NCBI RefSeq assembly: GCF_015840915.1
Contig: NZ_CP060398.1
Location: 682,001-746,000, forward strand
Reading direction: 5' to 3'
DNA: 64,000 bases
Source of the DNA: Synechococcus sp. CBW1002
GTDB lineage: Bacteria; Cyanobacteriota; Cyanobacteriia; PCC-6307; Cyanobiaceae
Part shown: positions 11,041-20,124 of the stretch, in pieces
Layout: every line of letters begins with the position of its first letter
Numbering within the stretch: position 1 is the stretch's first letter
Position numbers and translations under genes: made by a program
Notes under the pieces: generated by a model
Seen by the model: the letters and a program-made list of their open reading frames with translations, nothing else
Databases searched by the model: none
Told to the model about the DNA's origin: nothing

Positions 11041-11065
11041 AAAAAGCCCCGCCAAAGGCAGGGCC
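11038..11065 (-). terminator. Probable minus-strand intrinsic terminator
   Basis: Read on the minus strand, a stem of GCCCTGCC and GGCGGGGC (11047-11065, one G-U pair) is followed by a run of nine T residues. It would terminate transcription of the DUF3747 gene ending at 11208, about 145 bp further downstream on that strand. Confidence 0.6.
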
Positions 11066-11207
11066 AAGAGGTGGAACGTTTCCGGGAGTCTGTCCTCGTT
11101 TCGACCCTGAAAGTGGGTTCCGCACCCCTCACACGCCGTAACCATAACGACTCTGTTCAGGGGTTGCCAGGGGAAGAGGGGCGGTGCGGCAACTGTCTGC
11201 GCTCAGC

Positions 11208-11942
11208 TCACTCCCGGAAAGGAATCACCGGCAGGCTCACGGTCTGGCCGGGGCGCAGTGAAGCCTGCAGAGAGTCATCAGAGTTGGAGGGATCGCTCAG
11301 CGCCCCAGGGCGCAGGCTGCCGGTGGCGAGAGCCAGGGAGGTGCCATCGGGTCGGGCCTTGCCTGATCCGGAGGCCTTGGCGATCAGCTCGGGCAACGGG
11401 GTGCTGTTGGCGAAATAGATATGGCTGAGGGTCTGCTCGCCGAAAGCGCGACGCTGCAGCTGCCAGCCCGGCTCCAGATCGATCGCCACAAAGGCATCGC
11501 GGTCACGCTGGGGCACGCTGGCCCTGCCCACCACCAGGACTGTGGGGTCATCGCCGGACATGGCCTGCAGTTGCAGCTCGCTGCCCTCCTGCTGAAGCCG
11601 CAGCCGGTACTGGCTCGCGAGATCCTGGTCGTCAACCCGCAGGGAATAGCCGTTGCTGTCCAGGTAGCGGCTGCAGATGCCGGTGAAGTCGAAGCGGTTC
11701 AGGGCGGGATCGATCAGCCCATTGCTCTGCTTCTCCCAGCAGAGAGGCTGGGGTTTGATCTGCTCAAGCACGAGCAGATTCCAGGAGTTGCTGCCGACTG
11801 GGCGACCCAGCACCGCGAACCGGGAAGCTTCCAGGGGTTGACTGCTGAACAGGCCAGCGGCTCGCGCCAGAGGGGGGACGACTGCCGGCAACGCCGAGCT
11901 CGCCAGGGCCAGCCCCGCCAGGGCCAGGTAGGTTCGCTTCAT
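11208..11942 (-). CDS. DUF3747 domain secreted protein
   Basis: A 244-residue cyanobacteria-restricted protein of unknown function. It has a signal peptide (MKRTYLALAGLALASSALPA, cut near the ARAAG site at ~28). The mature part opens LFSSQPLEASRFAVLGRPVG and contains FDFTGICSRYLDSNGYSLR, segments I associate with the DUF3747 family. The rest is hydrophilic, ending in a Ser/Leu-rich tail. It is divergent from rnhA with 74 bp between starts. Confidence 0.8.
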   Translation of the reverse strand: MKRTYLALAGLALASSALPAVVPPLARAAGLFSSQPLEASRFAVLGRPVGSNSWNLLVLEQIKPQPLCWEKQSNGLIDPALNRFDFTGICSRYLDSNGYSLRVDDQDLASQYRLRLQQEGSELQLQAMSGDDPTVLVVGRASVPQRDRDAFVAIDLEPGWQLQRRAFGEQTLSHIYFANSTPLPELIAKASGSGKARPDGTSLALATGSLRPGALSDPSNSDDSLQASLRPGQTVSLPVIPFRE

Positions 11943-12016
11943 GGTGCAAACTCCGCTGCCCTGGCATGGCGCCAGGCTTGAACGTGCGTTTTACCGGACA
12001 ATCGCCCCCGTGAACA

Positions 12017-12844
12017 GTGGCGGCTGAGACGGTCCGTGTGGTGGCTGCAGCCTGTGATGGGGCCTGCAGCGGCAATCCGGGACCCGGCGGCTGGGGGGCC
12101 CTGCTGCGGTTCTCGGATGGTTCGGTGCGGGAGATGGGCGGAGCCGATCGCGCCACCACCAACAACCGCATGGAACTCACGGCGGCCCTGGCCCTGCTTG
12201 AGGCCCTGGCGGACCTGCCCCATCAGGAGGGCATGGCGATCCGCACCGACAGCCGCTATCTGATCGACGGCCTCGACAAATGGATGGCCGGCTGGAAGCG
12301 CAAGGGCTGGCGCACCGCCGCCGGCAATCCCGTGCTCAACCGTGACCTGTGGGAAGCCCTGGATCGGGCGCGGCTGCCGGGGGTGCGGCTGGCCCATGTG
12401 CGCGGCCACAGCGGCGATCCCGACAACGACCGCTGCGATGCCATCGCCGTGGCCTTCTCCAAGGGCCGGACGCCGCCGCTGGCCGAGGGCGAGCAGGTGC
12501 AGAACCTCACGATCAGCGCCACGGTTCCTGCGGTCCAAGCCAAGGCTCAAGCCGGGGCAGGGGATGTCGCGGCTCCGGATCCTCTGGTGGATCCCGCCCC
12601 ACCGGGCCTGCAGCAGCTGCTGAGCCGCCTGGAGCTGGCCGATCGGCTGGCGGCGGGCGGCTACGGCCTCAGCCTGGTGGAGCTGGCCCAGCTGGTGGAG
12701 ATGCCGCTGTCGACGCTGCAGCGGCGGCAGCAGGCCTGGCAATGGCGCGACTGGCAGGTGCTGCCCCTGGCGGATGGGCGCTGGCGGCTGCAGCGTGGCG
12801 CGGCAGGATCGCAGCAGCGGGACGTGACGGTGGGGGAGAGCTGA
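12017..12844 (+). CDS. rnhA: Ribonuclease HI with C-terminal extension
   Basis: Cuts the RNA strand of RNA-DNA hybrids. The catalytic set is visible: D14 (in [15 protein letters not shown]), E53 (NNRMELT), D78 ([10 protein letters not shown]), H131 and D141 ([12 protein letters not shown]). At 275 residues it is well beyond the ~155 of the E. coli enzyme. Residues ~155-275 form an extra part with a probable helix-turn-helix-like segment ([20 protein letters not shown]). The start is GTG 12017. The TGA stop overlaps the pyrD ATG by one base, suggesting coupled translation. Confidence 0.95.
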   Translation: MAAETVRVVAAACDGACSGNPGPGGWGALLRFSDGSVREMGGADRATTNNRMELTAALALLEALADLPHQEGMAIRTDSRYLIDGLDKWMAGWKRKGWRTAAGNPVLNRDLWEALDRARLPGVRLAHVRGHSGDPDNDRCDAIAVAFSKGRTPPLAEGEQVQNLTISATVPAVQAKAQAGAGDVAAPDPLVDPAPPGLQQLLSRLELADRLAAGGYGLSLVELAQLVEMPLSTLQRRQQAWQWRDWQVLPLADGRWRLQRGAAGSQQRDVTVGES

Positions 12845-14028
12845 TGGCTGAAACCAATGGGGGCTCCGGCAGCGTGCCGGCAACGGGTGCCCTGTACAGC
12901 CGCTTCGTGGGCCCCCTGCTGCAGAGCGATGCGGGCGCCGATGCGGAACAGCTCAGCCGCCTCACCCTGCTGGCTCTGGGGCAGGCCGCTCTGCGGCGCC
13001 GCTGGCCACTGGTGAGCGGCAGCCTGGCCGGGCTGGCCGGTGAGCTGCAGCGCCGCGATGCGCGGCTGGAGCAGACCCTGTTCGGCTGCCGCTTCGCCAA
13101 TCCGGTGGGTCTGGCGGCCGGCTTCGACAAGAACGGCGTGGCAGCGGCGATCTGGGATTGCTTCGGCTTCGGTTTCGTCGAGCTGGGCACCGTGACCTGG
13201 CACGGCCAGCCCGGCAATCCACGGCCGCGTCTGTTCCGGCTGGCGGCGGAGCGGGCGGCCCTGAATCGCATGGGCTTCAACAACGATGGCGCCCAGGCCC
13301 TGCGCCGCACCCTGGAGCGCCAGCAGCTGCAGCCGCCCGGCCAGCGGCCGGCCGTGCTGGGCATCAATCTCGGCAAGTCGAAGATCACACCCCTGGAACT
13401 GGCGCCGGACGACTACGCCTCCTCCCTGGAGCTGCTGGCCCCCCTGGCCGATTACGCGGTGATCAATGTGAGCTCGCCCAACACCCCAGGCCTGCGGGAA
13501 CTCCAGGACGAGGTGCTCCTCCGCCGCCTGGTGGAGCGCCTGCGGCGTCTGCCCGCCTGCCCGCCGCTGCTGGTGAAGATCGCTCCAGACCTGGAGGACG
13601 ATGCCATCGATGCCATCGCCCGGCTGGCCTACGAGGAGGGACTGGCCGGTGTGATCGCGGTGAACACCAGCATCGATCGGCTCGGTCTGGCCGGTCGGCT
13701 CCTGCCCCAGACCGGCCAGACCCTGGCGCAGGAGATGGGCGGTCTCAGCGGTCGCCCCCTGCGACGGCGAGCCCTGGAGGTGGTGCGCCGGTTGCGGGCC
13801 GCCGCCGGCCCTGCCCTGCCGCTGGTGGGCGTGGGGGGCATCGATTCCCCTGAGGCGGCCTGGGAGCGGATCAGCGCCGGAGCGTCGCTGGTGCAGCTCT
13901 ACACCGGCTGGATCTACGAAGGGCCCCAGCTGGTGCCGGCGATCCTTGAGGGCCTGCTGCAGCAGCTGGACCGCCACGGTCTGCGGACTATCGGCGAAGC
14001 GGTGGGCTCAGGGCTGCCCTGGCGCTGA
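12844..14028 (+). CDS. pyrD: Dihydroorotate dehydrogenase (quinone), class 2
   Basis: Oxidises dihydroorotate to orotate in pyrimidine synthesis, passing electrons to quinone at the membrane. It has 394 residues with an N-terminal amphipathic extension (~1-75) typical of membrane-associated class 2 enzymes. The FMN barrel then follows: [20 protein letters not shown], the catalytic serine loop NVSSPNTPG at ~208-216, [11 protein letters not shown], and phosphate-binding GVGGIDS and YTGWIYEGP. Confidence 0.96.
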   Translation: MAETNGGSGSVPATGALYSRFVGPLLQSDAGADAEQLSRLTLLALGQAALRRRWPLVSGSLAGLAGELQRRDARLEQTLFGCRFANPVGLAAGFDKNGVAAAIWDCFGFGFVELGTVTWHGQPGNPRPRLFRLAAERAALNRMGFNNDGAQALRRTLERQQLQPPGQRPAVLGINLGKSKITPLELAPDDYASSLELLAPLADYAVINVSSPNTPGLRELQDEVLLRRLVERLRRLPACPPLLVKIAPDLEDDAIDAIARLAYEEGLAGVIAVNTSIDRLGLAGRLLPQTGQTLAQEMGGLSGRPLRRRALEVVRRLRAAAGPALPLVGVGGIDSPEAAWERISAGASLVQLYTGWIYEGPQLVPAILEGLLQQLDRHGLRTIGEAVGSGLPWR

Positions 14029-14067
14029 AGATTCGGTACCGTTCCGCCATCCACCACGGCTCGACCT

Positions 14068-14964
14068 TTGGTACTGGCGGGACTTCAGGAGCGCTGGCGC
14101 CCGTTTCAGGCACGTCTCTTCCCCCAGCAGGTCCTGCTGGAGATCACCGATGCCCTGATCCTGGGACAGGGCATCAAAGGGGGTCGGCCGCTGCCCCTTT
14201 CGATCGAGGCCCCGATCCCGGCGGCCACCTGCCGGAAGGGGCGCCCCCTGCAGGTGTCGGCCCTGGGGGATTTCATCGGCGATCTGCTGTTGGAAAATGA
14301 CTGGATCGATGCGCATGTCCTGGCGGTCCTGCCCCGTATCGCCTGCACATGGCGGGTACTGGAGTGGCCCGATGGCATCTGGCCGGACGATCCGGTGAGC
14401 ACACTGCGCGGGATGAACCCCGACCTGGGCGTGCGGCTGCCCCTCGATGACTCCTATCTCGATCTGCAGCCGCTGCCAGGTCGCCCGGACCATGCCCTGA
14501 TGGTGGCGGCACCGAAGGCCGTGGTGGATGGCTGGATCGAGGTGTTTTCGATTGCCGGTGTGGCCCTGGATCGCCTCGAACCCCAGCAGGCCTGCCTGCT
14601 GGAGGCCCTCGCCCCCCGGCTGCGTGAGGCCGAGCCTGAGGAGCTGATCGTGCTGCTGCAACCCGAGCCCCATCTGTGCACCCTGCTGCTGCTGCGCAAT
14701 GGCGAACCGGTCTATGAACGAGACCTCGAGCCGAGGATGCCGGCCCTGCTTGAAACCCTGCAGAAATGCCTGGCTTACTACCGCCATCACGACCCGGCCG
14801 TGCGCTCGATTCGCCTGCTGCTCACCGGCCCTCTGCCTGGGATCGAGCCTCTGGAGCAGGCGCTGGGGGTGCAGGCCGAGCAGATGCATGGTGGTGAGTT
14901 CGGATCCCTGGCTCTGAGCGGCTTGCTGCCGGCGCGGACCCCGCCAGCGAGGACGTTGACATGA
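14068..14964 (+). CDS. pilM: Type IV pilus assembly protein PilM-like
   Basis: Cytoplasmic actin-like ATPase homologue that binds the PilN tail in the inner-membrane platform. It is 298 residues from a TTG at 14068; the start is uncertain. The sequence is divergent from model PilM, and the assignment rests mainly on its place: it overlaps pilN by 4 bp (ATGA), and pilO and pilQ follow. A C-terminal stretch (LLTGPLPGIEPLEQALGV) resembles the actin-fold G-loop region of PilM. Confidence 0.75.
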   Translation: MVLAGLQERWRPFQARLFPQQVLLEITDALILGQGIKGGRPLPLSIEAPIPAATCRKGRPLQVSALGDFIGDLLLENDWIDAHVLAVLPRIACTWRVLEWPDGIWPDDPVSTLRGMNPDLGVRLPLDDSYLDLQPLPGRPDHALMVAAPKAVVDGWIEVFSIAGVALDRLEPQQACLLEALAPRLREAEPEELIVLLQPEPHLCTLLLLRNGEPVYERDLEPRMPALLETLQKCLAYYRHHDPAVRSIRLLLTGPLPGIEPLEQALGVQAEQMHGGEFGSLALSGLLPARTPPARTLT

Positions 14965-15662
14965 CCGTGCAGACCAGCCGCCCCCCCGATCTGCTGCGGG
15001 AACGCCGGCAGGAGCTCGGCATCCCCGAGCTGCCGGATCGGATCACTTCCACCGATCAGCTCCTGTTGCGCGGCGCCCTGATCGGCGGCAGCCTGGTGCT
15101 GCTGGTGGTGGCGACGGCGGGCTTCCTGTTCCTGCGCCAGCAACTGGTGCGCTCTGAACTCGATCGTCTCACGGCGGTTCAAGCGGAGGTGGAGGTGCTG
15201 GAAGGGCAGGTCAAGGCCCGGCAGGCCGAGGTGGACAAGGTGACAGGCGTGAACCGCGAACTGGCCAAGGGGCTGGTGGGTGTGCGCTCCGGCTCCACCG
15301 TGCTGCGGGAACTGCAGCTGCGGACCCCCGATGGTGTTCAGATCAGCCAGATGCAGGTGGAGGGCGACACCCTCAGGCTCAAGGGCCAGGCACGGGATCC
15401 CCAGGCTTTTTCCCGCATCAATGTGCTGCAGCTGGAGCTGAAGCGGTCGCCCCTGTTCCAGCCTGAGGGGGTGGCCCTGAGCCGTGCCTTCCGAGAAGAG
15501 AAGGATCCCAGGTCAACGCTGCCCTCGGTGGTGAGCTTCGAGATGAGCGCCCCTTTCTCGGAGCTGCCGCCCACCAGGGAAATGGTGCTGCTGAAGCGAC
15601 TCGGTGCCGAGGGCATGGCGCGCCGATATCAACTGCTGCAGAAGGAGGGCCTGCTGCCATGA
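14961..15662 (+). CDS. pilN: Type IV pilus assembly protein PilN-like
   Basis: Bitopic inner-membrane protein linking PilM to PilO. The 233 residues comprise a cytoplasmic N-terminus (~1-38), one transmembrane helix (ALIGGSLVLLVVATAGFLFL), a periplasmic coiled coil (~60-105, LDRLTAVQAEVEVLEGQVK) and a PilN ferredoxin-like domain. Four-base overlaps with pilM and pilO indicate one operon. Confidence 0.82.
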   Translation: MTVQTSRPPDLLRERRQELGIPELPDRITSTDQLLLRGALIGGSLVLLVVATAGFLFLRQQLVRSELDRLTAVQAEVEVLEGQVKARQAEVDKVTGVNRELAKGLVGVRSGSTVLRELQLRTPDGVQISQMQVEGDTLRLKGQARDPQAFSRINVLQLELKRSPLFQPEGVALSRAFREEKDPRSTLPSVVSFEMSAPFSELPPTREMVLLKRLGAEGMARRYQLLQKEGLLP

Positions 15663-16423
15663 CCAACCTTCAGGAGGGGTACCAACCGTTATCGCCGCAT
15701 CTGCGCGAGCGTCTGTTGATGGGTCTGCCGCTCGCGGTGGGCGGAATCGTGGCCCTGATGCTGTTCCTGGCCCTGGTGCTGCCCCAGTGGCTGCGGTTGC
15801 GCGGTGATGAGGAGCGGATCTCGAGCCTGGCGGGCCTGCAACAGCGCATTCCCCTGCTGCAAGGGCAGTTACGCCAACTCGACCTCAACGACGCCAAGGC
15901 CCAGAGACAGCAGCGCCAGGTGCTCAGCCTGATCGCCGGCAGCGGCGAGATCACCACCTTCATGGCCCAGGTGGATCAGGAGGCGGCGCGTCACAAGGTC
16001 CAGCTCGATGTGCTGGAGCCCGTGTCGGCCACCCCGGAGGCGACCAAGAGCACGGGCGGCCTGGAGGAAACCAAAGACGGCAAGAAAGCACCTCCGCCGA
16101 AGCCGGCGCTGGAATCCTCCGGCCTGGAAGCCACCCGACTGCTGCTCAACGCCAGGGGCCGCTATCCGGATCTGCTGGCCTTCCTGCGCAGCCTTGAGGG
16201 CCTGAGCCTGCTGGTGGTGCAGAGCGATCTCAACCTTGCACCGGGAACGCAGAACAAGCCCGCCGGCAACACGCCGACCGAGCTGCTCCTGGCCGCCCTT
16301 CAGACCCCCCCCACGGTGATGAAGCTGGCTGTGACCCTCTACAGCGGGGGCTCCAGCGACGGGCCCCGGAAGGCCAAACCAGCCGCGCAGACCGGGGAAG
16401 CCACCAGACCCGCCAGTCCCTGA
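15659..16423 (+). CDS. pilO: Type IV pilus assembly protein PilO-like
   Basis: Partner of PilN in the pilus alignment complex. The 254 residues have a short cytoplasmic tail, one transmembrane helix at ~20-42 (LPLAVGGIVALMLFLALVLP), a coiled coil, a Lys/Pro-rich linker at ~125-150 and a periplasmic domain. The ATG at 15659 overlaps the pilN stop. A hydrophilic C-terminal tail ends the protein 53 bp before the pilQ start. Confidence 0.82.
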   Translation: MTNLQEGYQPLSPHLRERLLMGLPLAVGGIVALMLFLALVLPQWLRLRGDEERISSLAGLQQRIPLLQGQLRQLDLNDAKAQRQQRQVLSLIAGSGEITTFMAQVDQEAARHKVQLDVLEPVSATPEATKSTGGLEETKDGKKAPPPKPALESSGLEATRLLLNARGRYPDLLAFLRSLEGLSLLVVQSDLNLAPGTQNKPAGNTPTELLLAALQTPPTVMKLAVTLYSGGSSDGPRKAKPAAQTGEATRPASP

Positions 16424-16476
16424 GCGGCCAACCTCGGCCAAGATCCGAACAGGCCCCCCGGCGCTGGTCGCCACAG

Positions 16477-16929
16477 GTGGGGGCCGATACCATCGCGCCA
16501 GTTCCGGTCAGTCTTTTGTCGTTGCGGCGCCTCGGTGCGGTGGGTGGAGCCTGGCTGCTGGGCCTGGGCCTCTTGGTCGATCCCGTGCTGATCAGCCGGC
16601 CGGCCCTGGCCCAGGCCCAGCTGAGCAGCGATGGGATCCAGCTGAAGATCCGTCGCCTGCCGGATGCGATCGAGCTGGTGCTCCAGGACGCCGGTATGGG
16701 CGGCGCGATGGAACAACGCCTGGATGGGGCGATCTGGGTGGGTGAGCTGCGCACCGATCGCACCCGCGGCCTCAAGGCCGGGCCGCAGTCGTTGGCGATG
16801 CCGGATGCGGGCATGGAGCGCATCACATTCGACGGCACGGGGCGCCTGTTCCAGTTGAAGGTGACCCCCTCCCGGGACCAGACGATCAGCCCTCCCCCCA
16901 GTGTCAGCAAAGAAGTCCGCTCGGTTTGA
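16477..16929 (+). pseudogene. pilQ: pilQ 5' fragment (signal peptide and AMIN domain)
   Basis: Beginning of the type IV pilus outer-membrane secretin, interrupted by insertion sequences. From GTG 16477 it has a signal peptide ending ARPALA-like at ~45 and an AMIN domain (SSDGIQLKIRRLPDAIELVL to RLFQLKVTPSRD). Native coding sequence runs to codon 142-143; after GTCAGCA (16903-16909) about six foreign codons follow and the frame stops at 16929. The rest of pilQ resumes at 20430 in a frame that rejoins exactly if the block is removed, giving a 906-residue protein. Confidence 0.9.
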
Positions 16930-16959
16930 CCCGTCCACCTGGGGGCCCAACCGACGACT

Positions 16960-17469
16960 ATGCAACCGCCCTATGACGCCGCTCTGCGGGAAGCCGTCCG
17001 CCTGCGGATGAGCCCTCCGAACCTTGAGAGCGTGGCTGAGATCGCCCGCGACACCGGGATCACGGCGCAGACCATCTACAACTGGCGGAGCCAGTGGCAG
17101 AAGCAGGGCCAGCTGGTGCCTGCCACGAACCGGCCGCCGGAGCAGTGGAGCGCTGCCGACAAGCTGGCAGCCGTGATCCAGGCCGCAGGACTGAACGGAA
17201 GCGAGCTCGGGTCGTTCTGCAGGGAGCGGGGGCTGTACCCCAAGCAGGTTGCCCGTTGGCGCCAGGCCGCCGAGGATGCCAATGGCCCCAGCGCGCCGAG
17301 CATGGCTGATCAGCGGGAACTGCAACGCAAGAATCAGGAACTGGTCCGGCGGAATCGCCAGCTGGAGCGTGAATTGCAGAAGAAAGAAAAAGCACTGACA
17401 GAAGCGGCGACGTTGTTGATGCTCTCAAAAAAGTTCAACCAGATCTTTCAACCGGACGAGGATCCTTGA
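16960..17469 (+). CDS. IS3-family transposase OrfA
   Basis: DNA-binding subunit of the transposase. The 169 residues contain a helix-turn-helix (VAEIARDTGITAQTIYNWRSQW, ~27-47), a second HTH-like segment (SELGSFCRERGLYPKQVARW) and a C-terminal leucine-zipper-like coiled coil (RELQRKNQELVRRNRQLERE). Its last codons overlap orfB by 4 bp (TTGA), and a slippery heptamer lies 36 bp before the stop. Confidence 0.9.
   Translation: MQPPYDAALREAVRLRMSPPNLESVAEIARDTGITAQTIYNWRSQWQKQGQLVPATNRPPEQWSAADKLAAVIQAAGLNGSELGSFCRERGLYPKQVARWRQAAEDANGPSAPSMADQRELQRKNQELVRRNRQLERELQKKEKALTEAATLLMLSKKFNQIFQPDEDP
17427..17433 (+). other. A-AAA-AAG slippery site for -1 frameshifting
   Basis: In the orfA frame the codons read TCA AAA AAG, giving the canonical heptamer A AAA AAG. 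The orfB frame is exactly -1 relative to orfA and is open from 17373 through the orfB start at 17466 with no stop. A -1 slip here therefore produces an OrfAB fusion, the active transposase form in IS3-family elements. Confidence 0.8.
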
Positions 17470-18524
17470 TTCCGTCTGGCGATCGCGGTGCGATCGTCGC
17501 GCTTCTACAGGAAGGCATCAGTCGTGGCCTTTCGGCCAAGGCCATTGCTGATCTTTTCGGCCTGGCGACACGCACGCTGAGGCGATGGGGCTTGATGATT
17601 CGGACCCAGGGATTCAGCTGCGATCAACGCAAGGGAGCGTCCAGGCATGTCATGCATCGTTTCAGCGAGGAGGAGCGCCAACAGGTGTTGTCCACTGTCA
17701 ACGATCCACGCTTTGCCGATCTCACGCCTGGTCAGATCGTGGCGATCCTTGCCGAGGAGGGAGTCTACGTGGGATCGGAGTCAACGATTTACCGCATCAT
17801 GCGCCAGGAAGGCCTGTTAAATCATCGCGGCAGGAGCCGCCCACCGCGGGAGCCAAGAGAGCCACCCGTGCTGGAGGCAACGGGCATCCATCAAGTGCTG
17901 GCCTGGGATATCACCCTGTTGCCGGGGCCTGCGAAGGGTCAATTCTACTACCTTTATATGGTGATGGATGTGTGGAGCCGGCGCATCCTTGGCGTTGAGG
18001 TGCACGATCGTGAATGCGGCGAACTGGCCAAGCACTTCTTTGATCGTGTCTGCCGTGATGAAGGGATCAGCTCGGGGTCGACCACGATCCTGCACGCCGA
18101 TAACGGAGCACCCATGCGCTCCTACACCTTGGCCGCCAAGCTGGCCGAGCTCGGCATCTCCCTGTCATTCTCGCGGCCGCGGGTGAGCAATGACAACGCC
18201 TACGTTGAGTCATGGTTCCGAACCATGAAATATCACCAGAGCTATCCAGTGCGTCGTTTCCGGGATCTTCTCTCAGTGCGTGCCTGGGTCGATGGTTTTG
18301 TTGACTGGTACAACGCTGAGCATCGTCACAGCGGCATCAAGTATGTGACGCCCAATCAACGTCACTACGGAGAAGCTGACGCGATCTGCAGAGTCCGTCA
18401 GCAGACCTATGAGCAGGCGCGTGCGCAACATCCACGCCGCTGGGCCAGGCCACCTCGCGATTGGGCTCAGCCAACAGTCGTGCGGGTCAACCATCCCAGA
18501 CCGCAGGACACTGTCGCTGCTTGA
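17466..18524 (+). CDS. IS3-family transposase OrfB (DDE integrase core)
   Basis: Catalytic part of the transposase. The 352 residues from a TTG at 17466 contain an HTH-like N-terminal segment (AKAIADLFGLATRTLRRWG), an HTH_21-type region and an rve core. The catalytic residues are D in LAWDITLLPG, D in LHADNGAPM, and E in NDNAYVESWF about 35 residues later, all present, so it looks intact. It is probably expressed mainly as an OrfAB frameshift fusion rather than from its own start. Confidence 0.92.
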   Translation: MIPSGDRGAIVALLQEGISRGLSAKAIADLFGLATRTLRRWGLMIRTQGFSCDQRKGASRHVMHRFSEEERQQVLSTVNDPRFADLTPGQIVAILAEEGVYVGSESTIYRIMRQEGLLNHRGRSRPPREPREPPVLEATGIHQVLAWDITLLPGPAKGQFYYLYMVMDVWSRRILGVEVHDRECGELAKHFFDRVCRDEGISSGSTTILHADNGAPMRSYTLAAKLAELGISLSFSRPRVSNDNAYVESWFRTMKYHQSYPVRRFRDLLSVRAWVDGFVDWYNAEHRHSGIKYVTPNQRHYGEADAICRVRQQTYEQARAQHPRRWARPPRDWAQPTVVRVNHPRPQDTVAA

Positions 18525-18570
18525 AGATCAGAAACCCAGGCCCCAGGGGGTTGTGGTTGGACCGCCCGCA

Positions 18571-18780
18571 AGAGGCGGGCCGGCCTCAGCCTCCGACCGG
18601 GGGCCGGCCGCTCAAGCCTGCGCTCCTGATCAACGCGCGATGACGATCAACATCCGATCTCGAAGCCCATGATCCTCCATCCGGAGTAGGCTTTCTGAGG
18701 TACTCAGATCAGTACCCTGAGCGGACATCTTCCTAAGAAACACCAACGGCCAACAGGGATCTCGGCTGACTGACCACACC
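18571..18780. other. Non-coding flank between the IS3 end and the IS110 transposase
   Basis: No gene is seen here. The stretch holds palindromic DNA: CCCGC-AAGAG-GCGGG at 18566-18580, two GGCCGGCC blocks around 18581-18610 that can pair, and GGTACT/AGTACC near 18700. On the minus strand it lies downstream of the IS110 transposase and probably contains that element's right end. In the IS1111 subgroup such a flank would carry the bridge RNA. Confidence 0.4.
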
Positions 18781-20124
18781 TCAAGCAGAGGCAACAAGTT
18801 GAAAACCAAGGGCAATGGCGCGTCGCTGGAGACCACGAATCTGACGATCCCTTGATTCCTCCTGATATGCGGCAGCACCGGGATCCTGATATACCAAACC
18901 ATCACGGAGCGTCTTGTAGTAAAGAATGGCAAGCTTTCGGGCAGTAGCAATTAATGCTTTACTCTTTCCGGCACGTGCTGCCAGACGACGTTGAAAAGCA
19001 CCCAGTGCAGTATTCGTTCTTCCCAGCGGTACGGCAGCCATCCAAAAGGCACTACCTGCTCGCGTAGTGCCCTGTCGTGTTCGTGAAGAAAGTACCTTTC
19101 CCCCTGAGATCCTGTTCTGAGGACTGAGTCCCAGCCATGACACAAAATGCTGGGCACTGGGCCAGCGCTTCATGTCCAACCCACACTCACTAATGAGCGT
19201 GAGAACTGTTGTTGGTCCTAATCCCGGAAGCCTTAGAAGATTGTGGCCTGACAAGGCTTGAATTAGGTGGGTTGGGTTAAATGCAAAGCCATGTCCGCAT
19301 ATCTTCCAATCCCCAGGTTGACTGCCTGGATCTTGATAGTCCGAGCCGGCAAGCTCTGTCATCAATGATTGTGCCGCAAGCTCGCAGGCCCTGATCTTCT
19401 CTGAATAGGTGTCAAAGAGCTCAACTGCGATCTTCAAAGAGAACAAGTGATCGTCTTGGTAGTTCCCCTCAAGAGCAGCCGCAATTGTTGCCGCGCTCTC
19501 CTTGCAGCGTCTGTCTCGGAGAGAAGCGAGTCTTTCGGGGTCCCTCTCACCTGAAAGTATGGCATCGATGATTCGCCTACCGGTTAGTCCGCTGATATCT
19601 CTGACAACATGATGAAGCTGAAGATTCATAAGCATCAGCGCCTTCTGGATGTGTTGCTGATGAGACGAGCGGTATCGAACAAGTTGATCACGCTGCCGCA
19701 GATATGAGCGTAGTTCTGTGATTTTTTGGTCTGGACGAAAGCTTGCTCTCACCAGGCCGTAGCTGTGGAGCTGCTGAAGCCATTGTGCATCGTTGATATC
19801 CGTCTTGCGGCCCGGAACATTCTTGGCGTGCCTGGCATTAACAAGAAAGACGTCAATGCCTTTGCCAGAGAGAATCTCGTAAAGCGGAACCCAGTAGATT
19901 CCAGTGGACTCCATGGCAATGGTGCTAATTCCAACTGCCAGCAGCCATTCGGCGAGTGCGATTAGATCCTTTGTGAAGCTTGAAAACTTGCGGACGGGAT
20001 TCGGATCAAGCTCGACAGGAACAGCAACAACGTGGAATCTACTGCCGACATCAATTCCAGCGGAACGAGGGTTAATGACTTTCAGACGAGCTCGGCGCTT
20101 GCCTGCTGAAATTGGTTCTCCCAT
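18781..20124 (-). CDS. IS110-family transposase (RuvC-like DEDD plus Tnp20)
   Basis: Bridge-RNA-guided recombinase family. The 447 residues begin at ATG 20124. The RuvC-like domain shows the DEDD set D25 (GIDVGS), E72 (MESTGIYW), D109 and D112 (KTDINDAQ). A central coiled region follows, then the C-terminal Tnp20 domain with the helix-hairpin-helix-like LPGLGPTTVLTL and the catalytic-serine motif SPQNRISGGK. All key residues are present, so it may be active. GC content is clearly lower than in host genes. Confidence 0.93.
   Translation of the reverse strand: MGEPISAGKRRARLKVINPRSAGIDVGSRFHVVAVPVELDPNPVRKFSSFTKDLIALAEWLLAVGISTIAMESTGIYWVPLYEILSGKGIDVFLVNARHAKNVPGRKTDINDAQWLQQLHSYGLVRASFRPDQKITELRSYLRQRDQLVRYRSSHQQHIQKALMLMNLQLHHVVRDISGLTGRRIIDAILSGERDPERLASLRDRRCKESAATIAAALEGNYQDDHLFSLKIAVELFDTYSEKIRACELAAQSLMTELAGSDYQDPGSQPGDWKICGHGFAFNPTHLIQALSGHNLLRLPGLGPTTVLTLISECGLDMKRWPSAQHFVSWLGLSPQNRISGGKVLSSRTRQGTTRAGSAFWMAAVPLGRTNTALGAFQRRLAARAGKSKALIATARKLAILYYKTLRDGLVYQDPGAAAYQEESRDRQIRGLQRRAIALGFQLVASA

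Larger units (their letters stand above)
16910..18575 (+). mobile_element. IS3-family insertion sequence, approximate ends
   Basis: The element contains orfA and orfB with a frameshift site. Sequence at 16916-16947 and the reverse complement of about 18537-18570 form an imperfect inverted repeat (shared blocks GGTnnnnACC and CTGGGGCC-like), placing the right end near 18570. The length would then be about 1.65 kb. Exact ends and any 3-4 bp target duplication could not be fixed by eye. Confidence 0.6.
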
